Assembly (NCBI GenBank): GCA_017463225.1
Contig: JAFTPO010000001.1
Coordinates: 1-64,000, forward strand
Direction of reading: 5' to 3'
Length of the DNA: 64,000 bases
DNA from: Lachnospiraceae bacterium
GTDB taxonomy: Bacteria; Bacillota; Clostridia; Lachnospirales; Lachnospiraceae
This document shows positions 8,317-16,564 of the stretch, piece by piece. The translations under genes were made by a program, and so were the position numbers. The notes under the pieces were generated by a model, which saw only the letters and a program-made list of their open reading frames with translations, made no database searches and was not told the DNA's origin. Every line of letters begins with the position of its first letter. The first letter of the stretch is position 1.

Positions 8317-10248
8317 ATGAGAAAAACTAAATTATTTACGGGAATAGTGGTTGCAGGACTGGCAATATCTATGCCACTTACATCTATGGCTGCAACCTGG
8401 GATGATGTGGATGCTTGGTCTAAGCTGGCTCAGGTTTTCCAAGAGGATAAGGACGAGGAAGTTGAGATAAATTTGACTGGAGATATTAAGTGTGAGAACA
8501 CCCTTACATCAGGTGAGGGTCAAAGCTATACTATAAATGGTGGGAATTACACATTGACAGATGTGCAAATTGACGGTTCAGGAACAGTTGAGATTAATTC
8601 CGATATAGATGGAACAACTGATGCAGGCGTAGCCCTTGCTGTTGAAGGTGATGCAAAGGTAACTCTTAATGGTGATATAACAGGTGTTAACGATGGTTTA
8701 GGGACTTATGATAATGCACAGGTTACAGTGAAAGGTGACATTACAGCCCAAAGTGATGGTATTATAGCTGAAGGTGATTCTAGGGTTGATATGACTGGAA
8801 ATATAACAACCAGTGACAATGATGGAATCGACACCGATGATAATGCACAGGTTACAGTAAAGGGTAATGTAACTGCAAAGGATGATGACGGAATCTTAGC
8901 AGATGGTTCATCTACTGTGGTTGTAACAGGAGATGTTACTGGATATGATGTGGGTGTAGCTGCAAGTGATACAGCTAAGGTTACAGTTAATGGCAATGTT
9001 TCAGGTATGGATGGAAAAGCACCGGACGAGAAAGGCAAACTTGATGAAGGTACAATGAGTGATCCAGAGGGATTTTCTGATGGTGGATTAGGTGTGGAAA
9101 CATATGGTGAAGCAACAGTAACAGTTAATGGTAACGTAGCCGGTGGTGATTCCTATGGTACATACAGTTATGCCGGAGACGGTGTTATGGCTTATGATGA
9201 GTCTAAGGTAATAGTTAATGGTAATGTAACCGGCGGTAATCAGATAGCCGACCCTGAGGTTAAGCATAAGAAAGATATGGAGGGCTACGGCGGAGACGGT
9301 GTTACTATGAGCTCAACTGCTAACATAACAGTATATGGAGATGTGACAGGCGGTTCAGCAAGTGGTGATGGTGCCTATGCAGGATGTGGTGTGTACATAG
9401 AATGTAAGGCGGTTGATGAAGCTAATGAGGCAGAGGCAGGTACCCTGTACGTAGAAGGCACTATATCCGGAGGAGAAAGTTTAGGTCCGGATGGACATGC
9501 CGGAATTGCTTTATTGTATGATAATGAATCCTTTAACATAGATGATTTTGATTATATGTATACTTATGATGATTTTGACTCTCATTATGAAGCTATGAAT
9601 TTTGTAAGAGTGGGTGCCCTGAATGATTTACACTATCTGGCATATATTGCTATTAATTCTGAAGATGGAAGTAAATGGGTGTATGAGAACTATTGGTACG
9701 TAATCGACGAAATGTTTGAGGCGGAAACAGGTAAATCCCTGTGGGCTATCGATTCTTCAGCCGGTAGTGAAGCTTGTCAGAAAATGCTTGATGCTATGGA
9801 TGCCGCCGGTTTGAGTATGGAAGAACAAAAGGAATTAATATCGTCTATGATTGAGTTGTGTAATGATAAGAAGGAAGAACTTATCGAAAAGGCAGTAAGT
9901 AAGCTTAATGAAACAGATTACTATTATCCGGAGGTTTACCTTATAGAAGCAATTTCCGGGGAAGGGTACGATGCAGTTGAGTATAATAACGAGCTGACTA
10001 AGAATAATTCTCAGGAGATAGAGAGCAAGATACACTATATTAAGGTGGAAGAGCCAAATGAGGAAGAAGAAAGCAAGCCTGTTGAAATGCCAAAGGATGA
10101 TAAGGAAGAAGAAAAGGCTCCTGCAAGCAATCCAACAGACTCACCTAAAACAGGAGATTCTCCTATGGTTATGATAGCAGCTGCTTTGGCTACATTTAGT
10201 GCATTTATTATGATGATAATCAAAAGAAAGCTTAAAGAGCAGGATTAA
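8317..10248 (+). CDS. Secreted beta-repeat surface protein with SPKTG cell-wall sorting signal
   Basis: A 643-residue exported protein. Residues 1-27 are a signal peptide ending in TSMAA. Residues about 50-390 are built of repeats of roughly 20-45 residues around VTVNGNVTGGD-like strands, rich in Gly, Asp, Val and Thr. This pattern is typical of right-handed beta-helix or adhesin-like domains. A predicted helical region follows (about 440-560), then a Glu/Lys/Pro-rich spacer. The C-terminus has SPKTGD, a hydrophobic segment and the basic tail KRKLKEQD, a sortase signal of the S/P-PxTG type. I chose the ATG at 8317 because AAGGAG lies 7 nt upstream; an ATG at 8311 is too close to it. Ligand unknown. 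Confidence 0.85.
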   Translation: MRKTKLFTGIVVAGLAISMPLTSMAATWDDVDAWSKLAQVFQEDKDEEVEINLTGDIKCENTLTSGEGQSYTINGGNYTLTDVQIDGSGTVEINSDIDGTTDAGVALAVEGDAKVTLNGDITGVNDGLGTYDNAQVTVKGDITAQSDGIIAEGDSRVDMTGNITTSDNDGIDTDDNAQVTVKGNVTAKDDDGILADGSSTVVVTGDVTGYDVGVAASDTAKVTVNGNVSGMDGKAPDEKGKLDEGTMSDPEGFSDGGLGVETYGEATVTVNGNVAGGDSYGTYSYAGDGVMAYDESKVIVNGNVTGGNQIADPEVKHKKDMEGYGGDGVTMSSTANITVYGDVTGGSASGDGAYAGCGVYIECKAVDEANEAEAGTLYVEGTISGGESLGPDGHAGIALLYDNESFNIDDFDYMYTYDDFDSHYEAMNFVRVGALNDLHYLAYIAINSEDGSKWVYENYWYVIDEMFEAETGKSLWAIDSSAGSEACQKMLDAMDAAGLSMEEQKELISSMIELCNDKKEELIEKAVSKLNETDYYYPEVYLIEAISGEGYDAVEYNNELTKNNSQEIESKIHYIKVEEPNEEEESKPVEMPKDDKEEEKAPASNPTDSPKTGDSPMVMIAAALATFSAFIMMIIKRKLKEQD

Positions 10249-10285
10249 GGAAAGTAGAATTTAAAATAGAATATTAAAACAAAAA

Positions 10286-10330
10286 ATAAAGCCGAAGACC
10301 CTTGGAAAACCAAGGAGCTTCGGCTTTAAT
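10286..10330. terminator. Bidirectional terminator between surface protein and tRNA-Arg
   Basis: A long stem AAAGCCGAAG...CTTCGGCTTT with an inner CCTTGG/CCAAGG stem is flanked by A-rich sequence on one side and T-rich on the other. It can end both the plus-strand surface gene and the minus-strand tRNA-Arg. Confidence 0.8.
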
Positions 10331-10335
10331 TATAG

Positions 10336-10407
10336 CACCGCCTGGGGGAATCGAACCCTCAACTAGCCCTTAGGAGGGGCTTGTTATATCCGTTTAACTA
10401 AAGCGGC
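10336..10407 (-). tRNA. tRNA-Arg (anticodon CCT)
   Basis: The minus strand folds as a tRNA of 72 nt. The acceptor GCCGCTT pairs with AGGCGGT with G-U pairs at 1-72 and 6-67. The D arm is GTTA/TAAC, the anticodon arm is AGCCC-CTCCTAA-GGGCT with anticodon CCT, and the variable loop has 4 nt. The T arm is GAGGG-TTCGATT-CCCCC with one A-C mismatch. The discriminator base is G and no CCA is encoded. CCT reads the arginine codon AGG. Confidence 0.88.
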
Positions 10408-10544
10408 ATTTAAAAGATTATATTTTTGATGCCCCTTAGGAGCACCTACCTATTTTAAAATAAATTTTTCTAAAAGTAAATATCTAATATTCGCAAAAAA
10501 TAGAGCAAATCAGACTCAATTGGTCTCATACATTTATAGCCATC

Positions 10545-10800
10545 AGTGACTCCAGACCATAGGGTATGGAAAACCGTAAGAACACGTCGGTCCTTAGGGA
10601 AGCAAGCGTAAGCGCAGCTGAGCTTAGTACCGCTACGTGTTCGCCCGAGCGAAAGCGTGTTTTACATACCCTGTGGTCTGGAGTCACTGTACAGTCTGTC
10701 ACTGCGTATACAGTTTAATCCGCTACGTGTTCGCCCGAGCGAAAGCGTGTTTTCTATGCCCTGTGGTCTGGGGTCGCTGTACCGTTCGCTACTGCTGTTT
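10545..10800. repeat. Long intergenic hairpin plus a 90-bp direct repeat
   Basis: Arms 10545-10574 and 10659-10688 are inverted copies matching at 28 of 30 positions. The segment starting at 10630 recurs at 10720, exactly 90 bp later, with the first 34 nt identical (CCGCTACGTGTTCGCCCG...) and the rest diverged. Short internal palindromes such as CGAGCGAAAGCG are present. The 402-nt gap between tRNA-Arg and the next gene otherwise shows only AT-rich sequence (10408-10540). Overlapping open frames here are repeat artefacts. Confidence 0.7.
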
Positions 10801-10809
10801 TATCAGAAA

Positions 10810-11694
10810 TTATATCTGCACATGTCCCTGCAACCAGATTTCTCCACGGAAGCGTCGTCCAACTGCCGGCTCTCCCTGGAGGTCCTTGGCATTGATAGCA
10901 ACGTTCAAGTAGATATCATTGCATTTTAGTGACAGGTTATAAATCAGCTCCTTAGAGTAGGAGTTGGTTATAGTGGCAACCTTTAATATATGAGCAGTAA
11001 TCATATAGTGGTCACACTCAACTCCACATGGCATAAAGCTGGTTTCAACTATAGACATAATATCCTCATGTCTGACTCTGCCGGCAACAGTAGTATAGGT
11101 GTCCATCTCCTCTAAGGTAAGACTTTCGATGGCATCAGTGTTGCCCTCTCTAGCCTCTGCTAAAAGATGGTTTCTTCGCTTCTTCAGCTTCTCCTCATAT
11201 ATCTGCTGACTCTCATCCTTCATAACACCAAGTAAAATGGTTCCACCTATGGAAAGTCCGGAAAACTTAACTCGTGTAAGATTTCTATTGGAGTAATTTA
11301 GCCATTTTGATTTAGCATAATCGGATATATTTAGCATATAAAAAATAAGAGTCATACCTAGACGATAGTCCTCGCATACACCTGCATAGGATTCCTTGTC
11401 TGTTTGCTTTTCTACGGCAATATTCTCAAATTCCATATAAGTGTCTCCCTTGAGATAAGGGAAATAATGCTCTATGGAAAGAGAGCCGTTAATATCAAAT
11501 TCACCCACAAGAGTAAGCCCCATATTCTCTCGATTAGAACCGAAGTCCTTCTCAAATTGAATAAGGGAAGTGTCAATACCAGTGGTAGTAATCATCTTAC
11601 GGTTAGGAGTCTTTAAAGAAGACACGTATACATTTTCTAATAGCTTTCTAGTTTTAATTTCACTAAAGCCTATGGCTCTAAGATATGAATGCAT
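10810..11694 (-). CDS. Conserved Clostridia protein, DUF3881-like
   Basis: A 294-residue soluble protein without signal peptide or membrane segment. I assign it tentatively to DUF3881, a family known from Lachnospiraceae and relatives; its function is unknown. The N-terminal part begins HSYLRAIGFSEIKTRKLLE, the middle contains FSGLSIGGTILLGVMKDE, and the C-terminal part is predicted to be beta-rich. It lies 85 nt downstream of serS on the same strand, with a stem-loop between. It is therefore probably the last gene of the parA-parB-DUF4446-serS run. An in-frame ATG at 11694 with AAAGGAG upstream supports the start. Confidence 0.65.
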   Translation of the reverse strand: MHSYLRAIGFSEIKTRKLLENVYVSSLKTPNRKMITTTGIDTSLIQFEKDFGSNRENMGLTLVGEFDINGSLSIEHYFPYLKGDTYMEFENIAVEKQTDKESYAGVCEDYRLGMTLIFYMLNISDYAKSKWLNYSNRNLTRVKFSGLSIGGTILLGVMKDESQQIYEEKLKKRRNHLLAEAREGNTDAIESLTLEEMDTYTTVAGRVRHEDIMSIVETSFMPCGVECDHYMITAHILKVATITNSYSKELIYNLSLKCNDIYLNVAINAKDLQGEPAVGRRFRGEIWLQGHVQI

Positions 11695-11714
11695 AGCTTC
11701 ATCTCCTTTACATA

Positions 11715-11748
11715 AAAATCAACAAGTGAGCAGGTCCCCCTGCTCACT
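11715..11748 (-). terminator. Terminator-like hairpin after serS
   Basis: On the minus strand GTGAGCAGG and CCTGCTCAC form a perfect 9-bp stem with a short loop, followed by TTGTTGATTTTT. It may only partly stop transcription before the DUF3881-like gene. Confidence 0.6.
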
Positions 11749-11779
11749 GTGGGTATAGCTCTTATCTATCAAAAAGCTT

Positions 11780-13060
11780 TTATCTGATAACGTCCTTGCC
11801 ACCCATATATGGACGAAGAACCTCTGGTATATTAACGCTTCCATCCTCATTTAAGTTGTTCTCGAGGAAAGCAATAAGCATACGAGGTGGTGCAACAACA
11901 GTGTTATTTAAAGTGTGTGCGAAATACTTAGTTCCGTCAGCAGCCTTAACCTTAATACCAAGACGACGTGCCTGAGCATCACCAAGGTTTGAACAGCTAC
12001 CAACCTCAAAGTACTTCTTTTGACGAGGTGACCAAGCCTCAACGTCATAAGACTTAACCTTAAGGTCTGCAAGGTCTCCTGAACAGCACTCGATAGTTCT
12101 AACAGGAATATCCATAGAACGGAAAAGGTCAACTGTATTTTTCCAAAGCTTGTGGAACCAATCCATACTTTCCTCTGGCTTACAAACAACTATCATCTCC
12201 TGCTTCTCGAACTGGTGAATTCTGTATACGCCTCTCTCCTCAATACCGTGAGCTCCCTTCTCCTTTCTGAAGCAAGGTGAGTAGCTTGTAAGTGTCTGAG
12301 GAAGGCTCTCCTCTGGATTAAGTGTATCGATAAACTTACCTATCATAGAGTGCTCACTGGTACCAATAAGGTAGAGATCCTCACCCTCAATCTTGTACAT
12401 CATAGCATCCATCTCAGCAAAGCTCATAACTCCGGTAACAACATTTGATCTAATCATAAAAGGAGGAATACAGTAAGTAAAGCCTCTGTCAATCATAAAG
12501 TCTCTTGCATAAGAAATTATAGCTGAGTGAAGTCTTGCTATATCTCCCATAAGGTAATAGAAGCCATTTCCGGCAACCTTACCTGCACTCTCAAGGTCAA
12601 TGCCGTTGAACTTAGCCATAATATCTGTGTGATAAGGAACCTCAAACTCTGGAACAACAGGCTCACCGAACTTCTCAAGCTCAACATTCTCCTCATCATT
12701 CTTTCCTATAGGTACAGAAGGGTCGATGATGTTAGGTATAACCATCATCTTCTGCTTAAGCTCTTCCTTAACAACAGGCTCCTGTTTTTCAAGCTCTGCA
12801 AGACGAGCAGCATTCTTAGCAACCTCCTGCTTAACAACCTCTGCCTCATCCTTCTTGCCCTGTGCCATAAGAGCACCAATCTGCTTTGCAATCTGATTCT
12901 TCTTAGCACGAAGCTCATCAGCCTCCTGCTGAAGTGCTCTTGACTGCTTATCAAGCTCTATAACCTCATCAACAAGAGGAAGCTTAGCATCCTGAAACTT
13001 CTTCTTGATATTCTCCTTTACTAATTCTGGGTTCTCACGTACAAATTTAATGTCTAACAT
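11780..13060 (-). CDS. serS: Seryl-tRNA synthetase
   Basis: SerS charges tRNA-Ser. The 426-residue protein is full length. An N-terminal antiparallel coiled coil (about 1-110, LDIKFVRENPELVKENIKKK at the start) binds the long variable arm of tRNA-Ser. The class II catalytic core carries motif 2 (PCFRKEKGAHGIEERGVYRIHQFEK) and motif 3 (NNTVVAPPRMLIAFLENN). It follows the DUF4446 gene by 11 nt, so it relies on that operon's transcription. I see no T-box leader in front of it. Confidence 0.97.
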   Translation of the reverse strand: MLDIKFVRENPELVKENIKKKFQDAKLPLVDEVIELDKQSRALQQEADELRAKKNQIAKQIGALMAQGKKDEAEVVKQEVAKNAARLAELEKQEPVVKEELKQKMMVIPNIIDPSVPIGKNDEENVELEKFGEPVVPEFEVPYHTDIMAKFNGIDLESAGKVAGNGFYYLMGDIARLHSAIISYARDFMIDRGFTYCIPPFMIRSNVVTGVMSFAEMDAMMYKIEGEDLYLIGTSEHSMIGKFIDTLNPEESLPQTLTSYSPCFRKEKGAHGIEERGVYRIHQFEKQEMIVVCKPEESMDWFHKLWKNTVDLFRSMDIPVRTIECCSGDLADLKVKSYDVEAWSPRQKKYFEVGSCSNLGDAQARRLGIKVKAADGTKYFAHTLNNTVVAPPRMLIAFLENNLNEDGSVNIPEVLRPYMGGKDVIR

Positions 13061-13071
13061 AATTATCTCCT

Positions 13072-13641
13072 TTATTCATATACATCAAAATTAATATCAT
13101 CTTCAGTGTCAGTGTTAAGTCCGTTAATTTCCTCTTCCACTGTTTTAGCTTTCTCAAGAGCTTCCTTTTCCTCCTCGGAAAGTGGGATGAATGATTCTCC
13201 CTTAATAATTTCCTTAGCGTAGGTAAAGCAGCCTTCTCTAGAATGCATAGAGTTAATAATTATACCTGTGTGGTTGTCATCTAACAGGGCGATTACAAAG
13301 CTTAGCTTACCGGCCATCTTGTCAAATGCATCGTATTTAATAAGAGCAGTCTTACTTATGCTTCTGTTAAGATGTGCTTTAATCTCTTTGTGCTCTCTGG
13401 TAACTCTTTTGGCATTGGCCTTAACCTTGTCCATCTCCTTAAAGCGGTAGCGAATAACCTTTTCTAAGTCTGCGCCCTTTTTGCCGCTCATTAAGGCTTT
13501 ATATTTTCTACTGATTATGTTCATCTTATGAATGGTAAATAGCATCATAAGTATGAGCAGAATTACTAATATAAATAATATAGTAGTAACAGTTTCAATC
13601 TTCATACCGAGTACGGTAATTGCTTCTGCTTCCGATTTCAT
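13072..13641 (-). CDS. DUF4446 family membrane protein
   Basis: A 189-residue protein with one N-terminal membrane segment (about 17-37, TILFILVILLILMMLFT). A charged helical stretch follows, then a conserved domain containing YDAFDKMAGKLSFVIALLDDN and NSMHSREGCFTYAKEIIKGES. That signature is typical of DUF4446, a family of unknown function usually coded next to parB in Clostridia. The acidic tail is variable. It is 15 nt downstream of parB and 11 nt upstream of serS. The location suggests a link to chromosome segregation, but this is inference from context. Confidence 0.82.
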   Translation of the reverse strand: MKSEAEAITVLGMKIETVTTILFILVILLILMMLFTIHKMNIISRKYKALMSGKKGADLEKVIRYRFKEMDKVKANAKRVTREHKEIKAHLNRSISKTALIKYDAFDKMAGKLSFVIALLDDNHTGIIINSMHSREGCFTYAKEIIKGESFIPLSEEEKEALEKAKTVEEEINGLNTDTEDDINFDVYE

Positions 13642-13656
13642 TAAAATGTCCTCACT

Positions 13657-14610
13657 TTATCTAGCACTTAATAGCATCTGGGTAATTCTATCCAAGTCAT
13701 CCTCTGAATAGTATTCTATCTCAATCTTACCCTTATTCTTATTCTTAGCCTTGATAGTTGCCTTTGTTCCCAGACTACTCTTTAGGCGTTCCTCGATATC
13801 CTTATAAAGGAATGAGAAATCTTCCTTGGTAGCAGATTTTCCAGATGGATTTTTTGGAGCTGACAGAAGCTTCTTTACATAGCTCTCTGTTTCTCTAACG
13901 CTAAGGCGCTTATCAAATACATACATTGCAGTCTCATACTGAAGCTCCTCATCCTCTATGGAGATAAGTGCTCTTACATGACCCATTGAAAGCATATCAT
14001 CTATGAGCATCTGCTGAACCTTCTTAGTAAGCTTTAGAAGTCTAAGGGAGTTGCTAACTGCAGGTCTACTCTTAGAAACCTTTTCAGCCACCTCATCCTG
14101 TGTAAGGTCAAACTCCTCTATAAGTCTTTGATATGCCATAGCTTCCTCAATAGGATTAAGATCCTGTCTTTGGATGTTCTCTATGAGAGCAATTTCAACT
14201 ATCTCTTGTGGAGTGTAGTCCTTGATAACTACAGGTACCTCTTTTAAGCCTGCCATCTTTGCGGCTCTCCAACGTCTCTCTCCGGCGATTAACTCATAAT
14301 AATCCTTATGCTTTGCCACAACCAAAGGCTGGATAATACCGTACTGTTTAATGGATGCTGAAAGCTCCTCTAATGCATCCAAATCAAAAGTCTTTCTAGG
14401 CTGACTCTTGTTTGGCTCAATGGTATTAATATTTACAGTTTGCTCTACCGGCTTAACAACCTCCTTAACCACTTCTTTCACTACGGTTTTTGTGGTTGCT
14501 TTGCCGGAAGACTTTGCTTCCTTGGCTTTACCGGATGTTGCTTCTATATCCTCTGTAGGCAGTCCAAAGCTTCCCAGACCACTACCTAATCTGCTTTTTT
14601 TAGGTGCCAT
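13657..14610 (-). CDS. parB: Chromosome partitioning protein ParB
   Basis: ParB binds parS and spreads along DNA as a CTP-dependent clamp. The 317-residue protein has the CTP-binding motif GERRWRA at about 110-116 and ENIQR at about 144-148. A helix-turn-helix follows (DEVAEKVSKSRPAVSNSLRLL), then a C-terminal dimerisation domain. The N-terminus has a low-complexity KEVVKEVVKP linker. The start at 14610 is chosen for AAGGAGG 7 nt upstream; a longer frame to 14643 has no such site. Six parS sites lie just beyond parA. I cannot exclude a Noc-type role, but the pairing with parA argues for ParB. Confidence 0.94.
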   Translation of the reverse strand: MAPKKSRLGSGLGSFGLPTEDIEATSGKAKEAKSSGKATTKTVVKEVVKEVVKPVEQTVNINTIEPNKSQPRKTFDLDALEELSASIKQYGIIQPLVVAKHKDYYELIAGERRWRAAKMAGLKEVPVVIKDYTPQEIVEIALIENIQRQDLNPIEEAMAYQRLIEEFDLTQDEVAEKVSKSRPAVSNSLRLLKLTKKVQQMLIDDMLSMGHVRALISIEDEELQYETAMYVFDKRLSVRETESYVKKLLSAPKNPSGKSATKEDFSFLYKDIEERLKSSLGTKATIKAKNKNKGKIEIEYYSEDDLDRITQMLLSAR

Positions 14611-14678
14611 AACCTTCCTCCTTAAAGTATGTAAATTCTTCACATAGTATATACACTAAAAATAATGTTGATTTACCC

Positions 14679-15458
14679 TTATTGAAACAATTTATTTTTA
14701 ATAACCTCATCTGCCAAATCTCTGTAGCCTTGAGCTCCTGATGAGCGACTGTCATAGAGATTGATAGGCAAGCCAAAGCTTGGTGCCTCAGCCAATCTAA
14801 CATTTCTAGGAATTACAGTCTTATATATAAACTGGTCAAGATGATTTTTAACATTGTCAACAACCTCTTGAGAAAGGTTTGTTCTAGAGTCATACATGGT
14901 AAATACAACGCCCTCTATCTCAAGGTTTTTGTTCAGACTCTTCTTAATCAAGTCAATAGTGTAAATAAGCTGTGATAGACCATCTAATGCAAAGAACTCA
15001 CATTGAATAGGAACTAACACGGTGTCCGCTGCAGTCATGGAATTAATGGTAAGCATTCCAAGAGCAGGTGGACAATCTATGATAATAAAGTCGAAGTTCT
15101 TTCTAATTCCTTTAATAAGATTCTTCAGTATATATTGAGGCTTGTCCTCGTTAATTAGCTCTACCTCTGCACCTGCCAAATTTCTGTTAGAAGGAAGCAC
15201 GCTAAGGTTAAGCTTTTTGTCCAGGGGACGTATTACCATACATTCTCCGATATTGCACTCACCACAAATAGCCTGGTAGATAGTCAGGTCAAGTGAATTC
15301 TTATCTATACCAAGACCACTGGTAAGGTTTCCCTGTGGATCCATATCTATAGCTAAGACTTTTTTTCCTTTCTCCGCCAGACAGGCTGCAAGATTAATTG
15401 AAGTTGTTGTTTTACCAACGCCACCCTTCTGGTTGGCTACTGCAATAATTCTTCCCAT
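14679..15458 (-). CDS. parA: Chromosome partitioning ATPase ParA (Soj)
   Basis: This 259-residue ATPase partners ParB in origin segregation and, in Bacillus, modulates DnaA as Soj. The deviant Walker A motif KGGVGKTT lies at residues 11-18, the Walker A' aspartate follows in DMDPQGN, and the Walker B-like DCPPALGML is near 130. The start at 15458 is set by GGAGG 8 nt upstream. It is the first gene of the minus-strand operon and is transcribed away from the parS/DnaA-box region. Confidence 0.96.
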   Translation of the reverse strand: MGRIIAVANQKGGVGKTTTSINLAACLAEKGKKVLAIDMDPQGNLTSGLGIDKNSLDLTIYQAICGECNIGECMVIRPLDKKLNLSVLPSNRNLAGAEVELINEDKPQYILKNLIKGIRKNFDFIIIDCPPALGMLTINSMTAADTVLVPIQCEFFALDGLSQLIYTIDLIKKSLNKNLEIEGVVFTMYDSRTNLSQEVVDNVKNHLDQFIYKTVIPRNVRLAEAPSFGLPINLYDSRSSGAQGYRDLADEVIKNKLFQ

Positions 15459-15582
15459 GTTCAAACCTCCATAATTAGTAAACATTATAACATTTTTTTG
15501 ATTTTAATGCTATATCTAAATATAGGGTCGAAATTTCTCGGGGTACAATATGTTGATTTTCGTCCATAGTATAAAAATTGAG

Positions 15583-15598
15583 TGTTTCACGTGAAACC
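15583..15598. promoter_or_regulatory. parS: parS site 1 (15/16 match)
   Basis: TGTTTCACGTGAAACC, one end base off the palindrome TGTTTCACGTGAAACA bound by ParB/Noc proteins. It is the copy nearest parA. Confidence 0.9.
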
Positions 15599-15702
15599 AT
15601 ATGATAACAAATATAATATGAGATTAATAATATAATAACAAAAGTTTAAGTTTATATTTTTTATGATTGATGTAGTTATTACTAAATATAGTATTTTTGA
15701 TA

Positions 15703-15718
15703 TGTTTCACGTGAAACA
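15703..15718. promoter_or_regulatory. parS: parS site 2 (perfect palindrome)
   Basis: TGTTTCACGTGAAACA, a perfect 16-bp parS; the palindrome extends further as GATATG...CATATC. Confidence 0.93.
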
Positions 15719-15905
15719 TATCAAAAAGTAAAAAAATATAGAATACCCACACAAGATGTTATGTAAACCAAAGCCGAGGCAAGTGATAAGCTTTTGGATA
15801 AAAAGTACAATATGAAGACTTTATATTAATATTTGATTATCTAATAAAACTTTATATAGATATAAATTGTTTCATAGAATTAATATCATATAATAATCAG
15901 GTTGA

Positions 15906-15921
15906 TGTTTCACGTGAAACT
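15906..15921. promoter_or_regulatory. parS: parS site 3 (15/16 match)
   Basis: TGTTTCACGTGAAACT, one terminal base from consensus. Confidence 0.9.
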
Positions 15922-16077
15922 AATATAAATAACATGAAAATAATATAATTACAATTATATATGTATATTTCATATTAAGTTGAAATCTACAGTAATAAAA
16001 AACTAAAATTGAGCAAGGTGCAAGAATTACTCATAACAATAATAACAATGATATAAAATGAATGATATTCGTATTTT

Positions 16078-16093
16078 TGTTTCACGTGAAACA
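16078..16093. promoter_or_regulatory. parS: parS site 4 (perfect)
   Basis: TGTTTCACGTGAAACA, perfect match to the 16-bp ParB site. It lies 18 nt before an isolated DnaA-box match at 16111. Confidence 0.93.
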
Positions 16094-16206
16094 AGGGAAC
16101 ACCAAATAGATTATACACATAACACATAAAAGACAAATAAGAATTTTAAAATACTATAATAATCTGAAATCACGAAATAAGAATATAAAGCTAAGTAAGA
16201 CAATCA

Positions 16207-16222
16207 GGTTTCACGTGAAACA
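16207..16222. promoter_or_regulatory. parS: parS site 5 (15/16 match)
   Basis: GGTTTCACGTGAAACA, first base off consensus. It directly precedes the row of DnaA boxes. Confidence 0.9.
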
Positions 16223-16238
16223 TATAATAGATGATAAG

Positions 16239-16355
16239 ATATCCACAACAATATTAACTTATCCACATAAGCAAATAAGTAGTTATCCACATAATAACAT
16301 ACTTATCCACCATACATAAAAGATATTATCCACAACACTAACATAATTATCAACA
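16239..16355 (+). other. Array of six DnaA boxes, candidate oriC
   Basis: Six 9-mers match or nearly match the DnaA box TTATCCACA, all in the same orientation. They are ATATCCACA (16239), TTATCCACA (16259, 16283, 16326), TTATCCACC (16303) and TTATCAACA (16347). Start-to-start spacing is 20, 24, 20, 23 and 21 nt, close to two helical turns. A further TTATACACA lies at 16111. The neighbouring 15840-16070 is extremely AT-rich and could unwind. This is a strong origin signature or DnaA-binding locus. dnaA itself is not in the window; in relatives it lies upstream of rpmH-rnpA-yidC-jag, which would place it just left of position 1. Confidence 0.8.
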
Positions 16356-16371
16356 ATAAATTGAAATTATA

Positions 16372-16387
16372 TGTTTCACGTGAAACA
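16372..16387. promoter_or_regulatory. parS: parS site 6 (perfect)
   Basis: TGTTTCACGTGAAACA, perfect match. It follows the last DnaA box, so two parS sites bracket the box array. Confidence 0.93.
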
Positions 16388-16504
16388 TATAGAAGAAAAA
16401 AACAGAGATAGACCACAATATATTGTAGAATTAAATATTAAGTGGACAAAATAGAGAAAAACACACATATATATAATTTTTGAGAGGAAGAAATATATGT
16501 GAAA

Positions 16505-16543
16505 CCAAAAAACAAGCCCTTAAGTAAACTCTTAAGGGCTTGT
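16505..16543 (-). terminator. Terminator of argS
   Basis: On the minus strand a perfect 13-bp stem (ACAAGCCCTTAAG / CTTAAGGGCTTGT) with a 6-nt loop is followed by TTTTTTGG. It ends transcription before it reaches the parS/DnaA-box region. Confidence 0.88.
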
Positions 16544-16564
16544 GAAATGATACTATATAAATAA

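Larger units (their letters stand above)
15459..16504. other. Noncoding, AT-rich origin/segregation region
   Basis: Apart from the six parS sites and the DnaA boxes, this stretch of about 1 kb holds no open frame with a ribosome site and no recognisable RNA gene. Base composition is far more AT-rich than the flanking genes, with runs of A/T between 15600 and 16060. Confidence 0.75.

Noticed and set aside
10408..10440. attB-like partial copy of tRNA-Arg
   Set aside because: Only nine bases (CCTTAGGAG) match the anticodon arm, too few to support an integration site.
10630..10800. CRISPR array
   Set aside because: Only two repeat units, no regular spacers and no cas genes; better explained as a duplicated hairpin element.
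10637..10929. Two overlapping open frames beside tRNA-Arg
   Set aside because: Both come from the 90-bp repeat read twice (MFARAKACF repeated) and run into the minus-strand DUF3881-like gene.
13061..13071. T-box in front of serS
   Set aside because: Only 11 nt separate it from the preceding gene; no T-box sequence is present.
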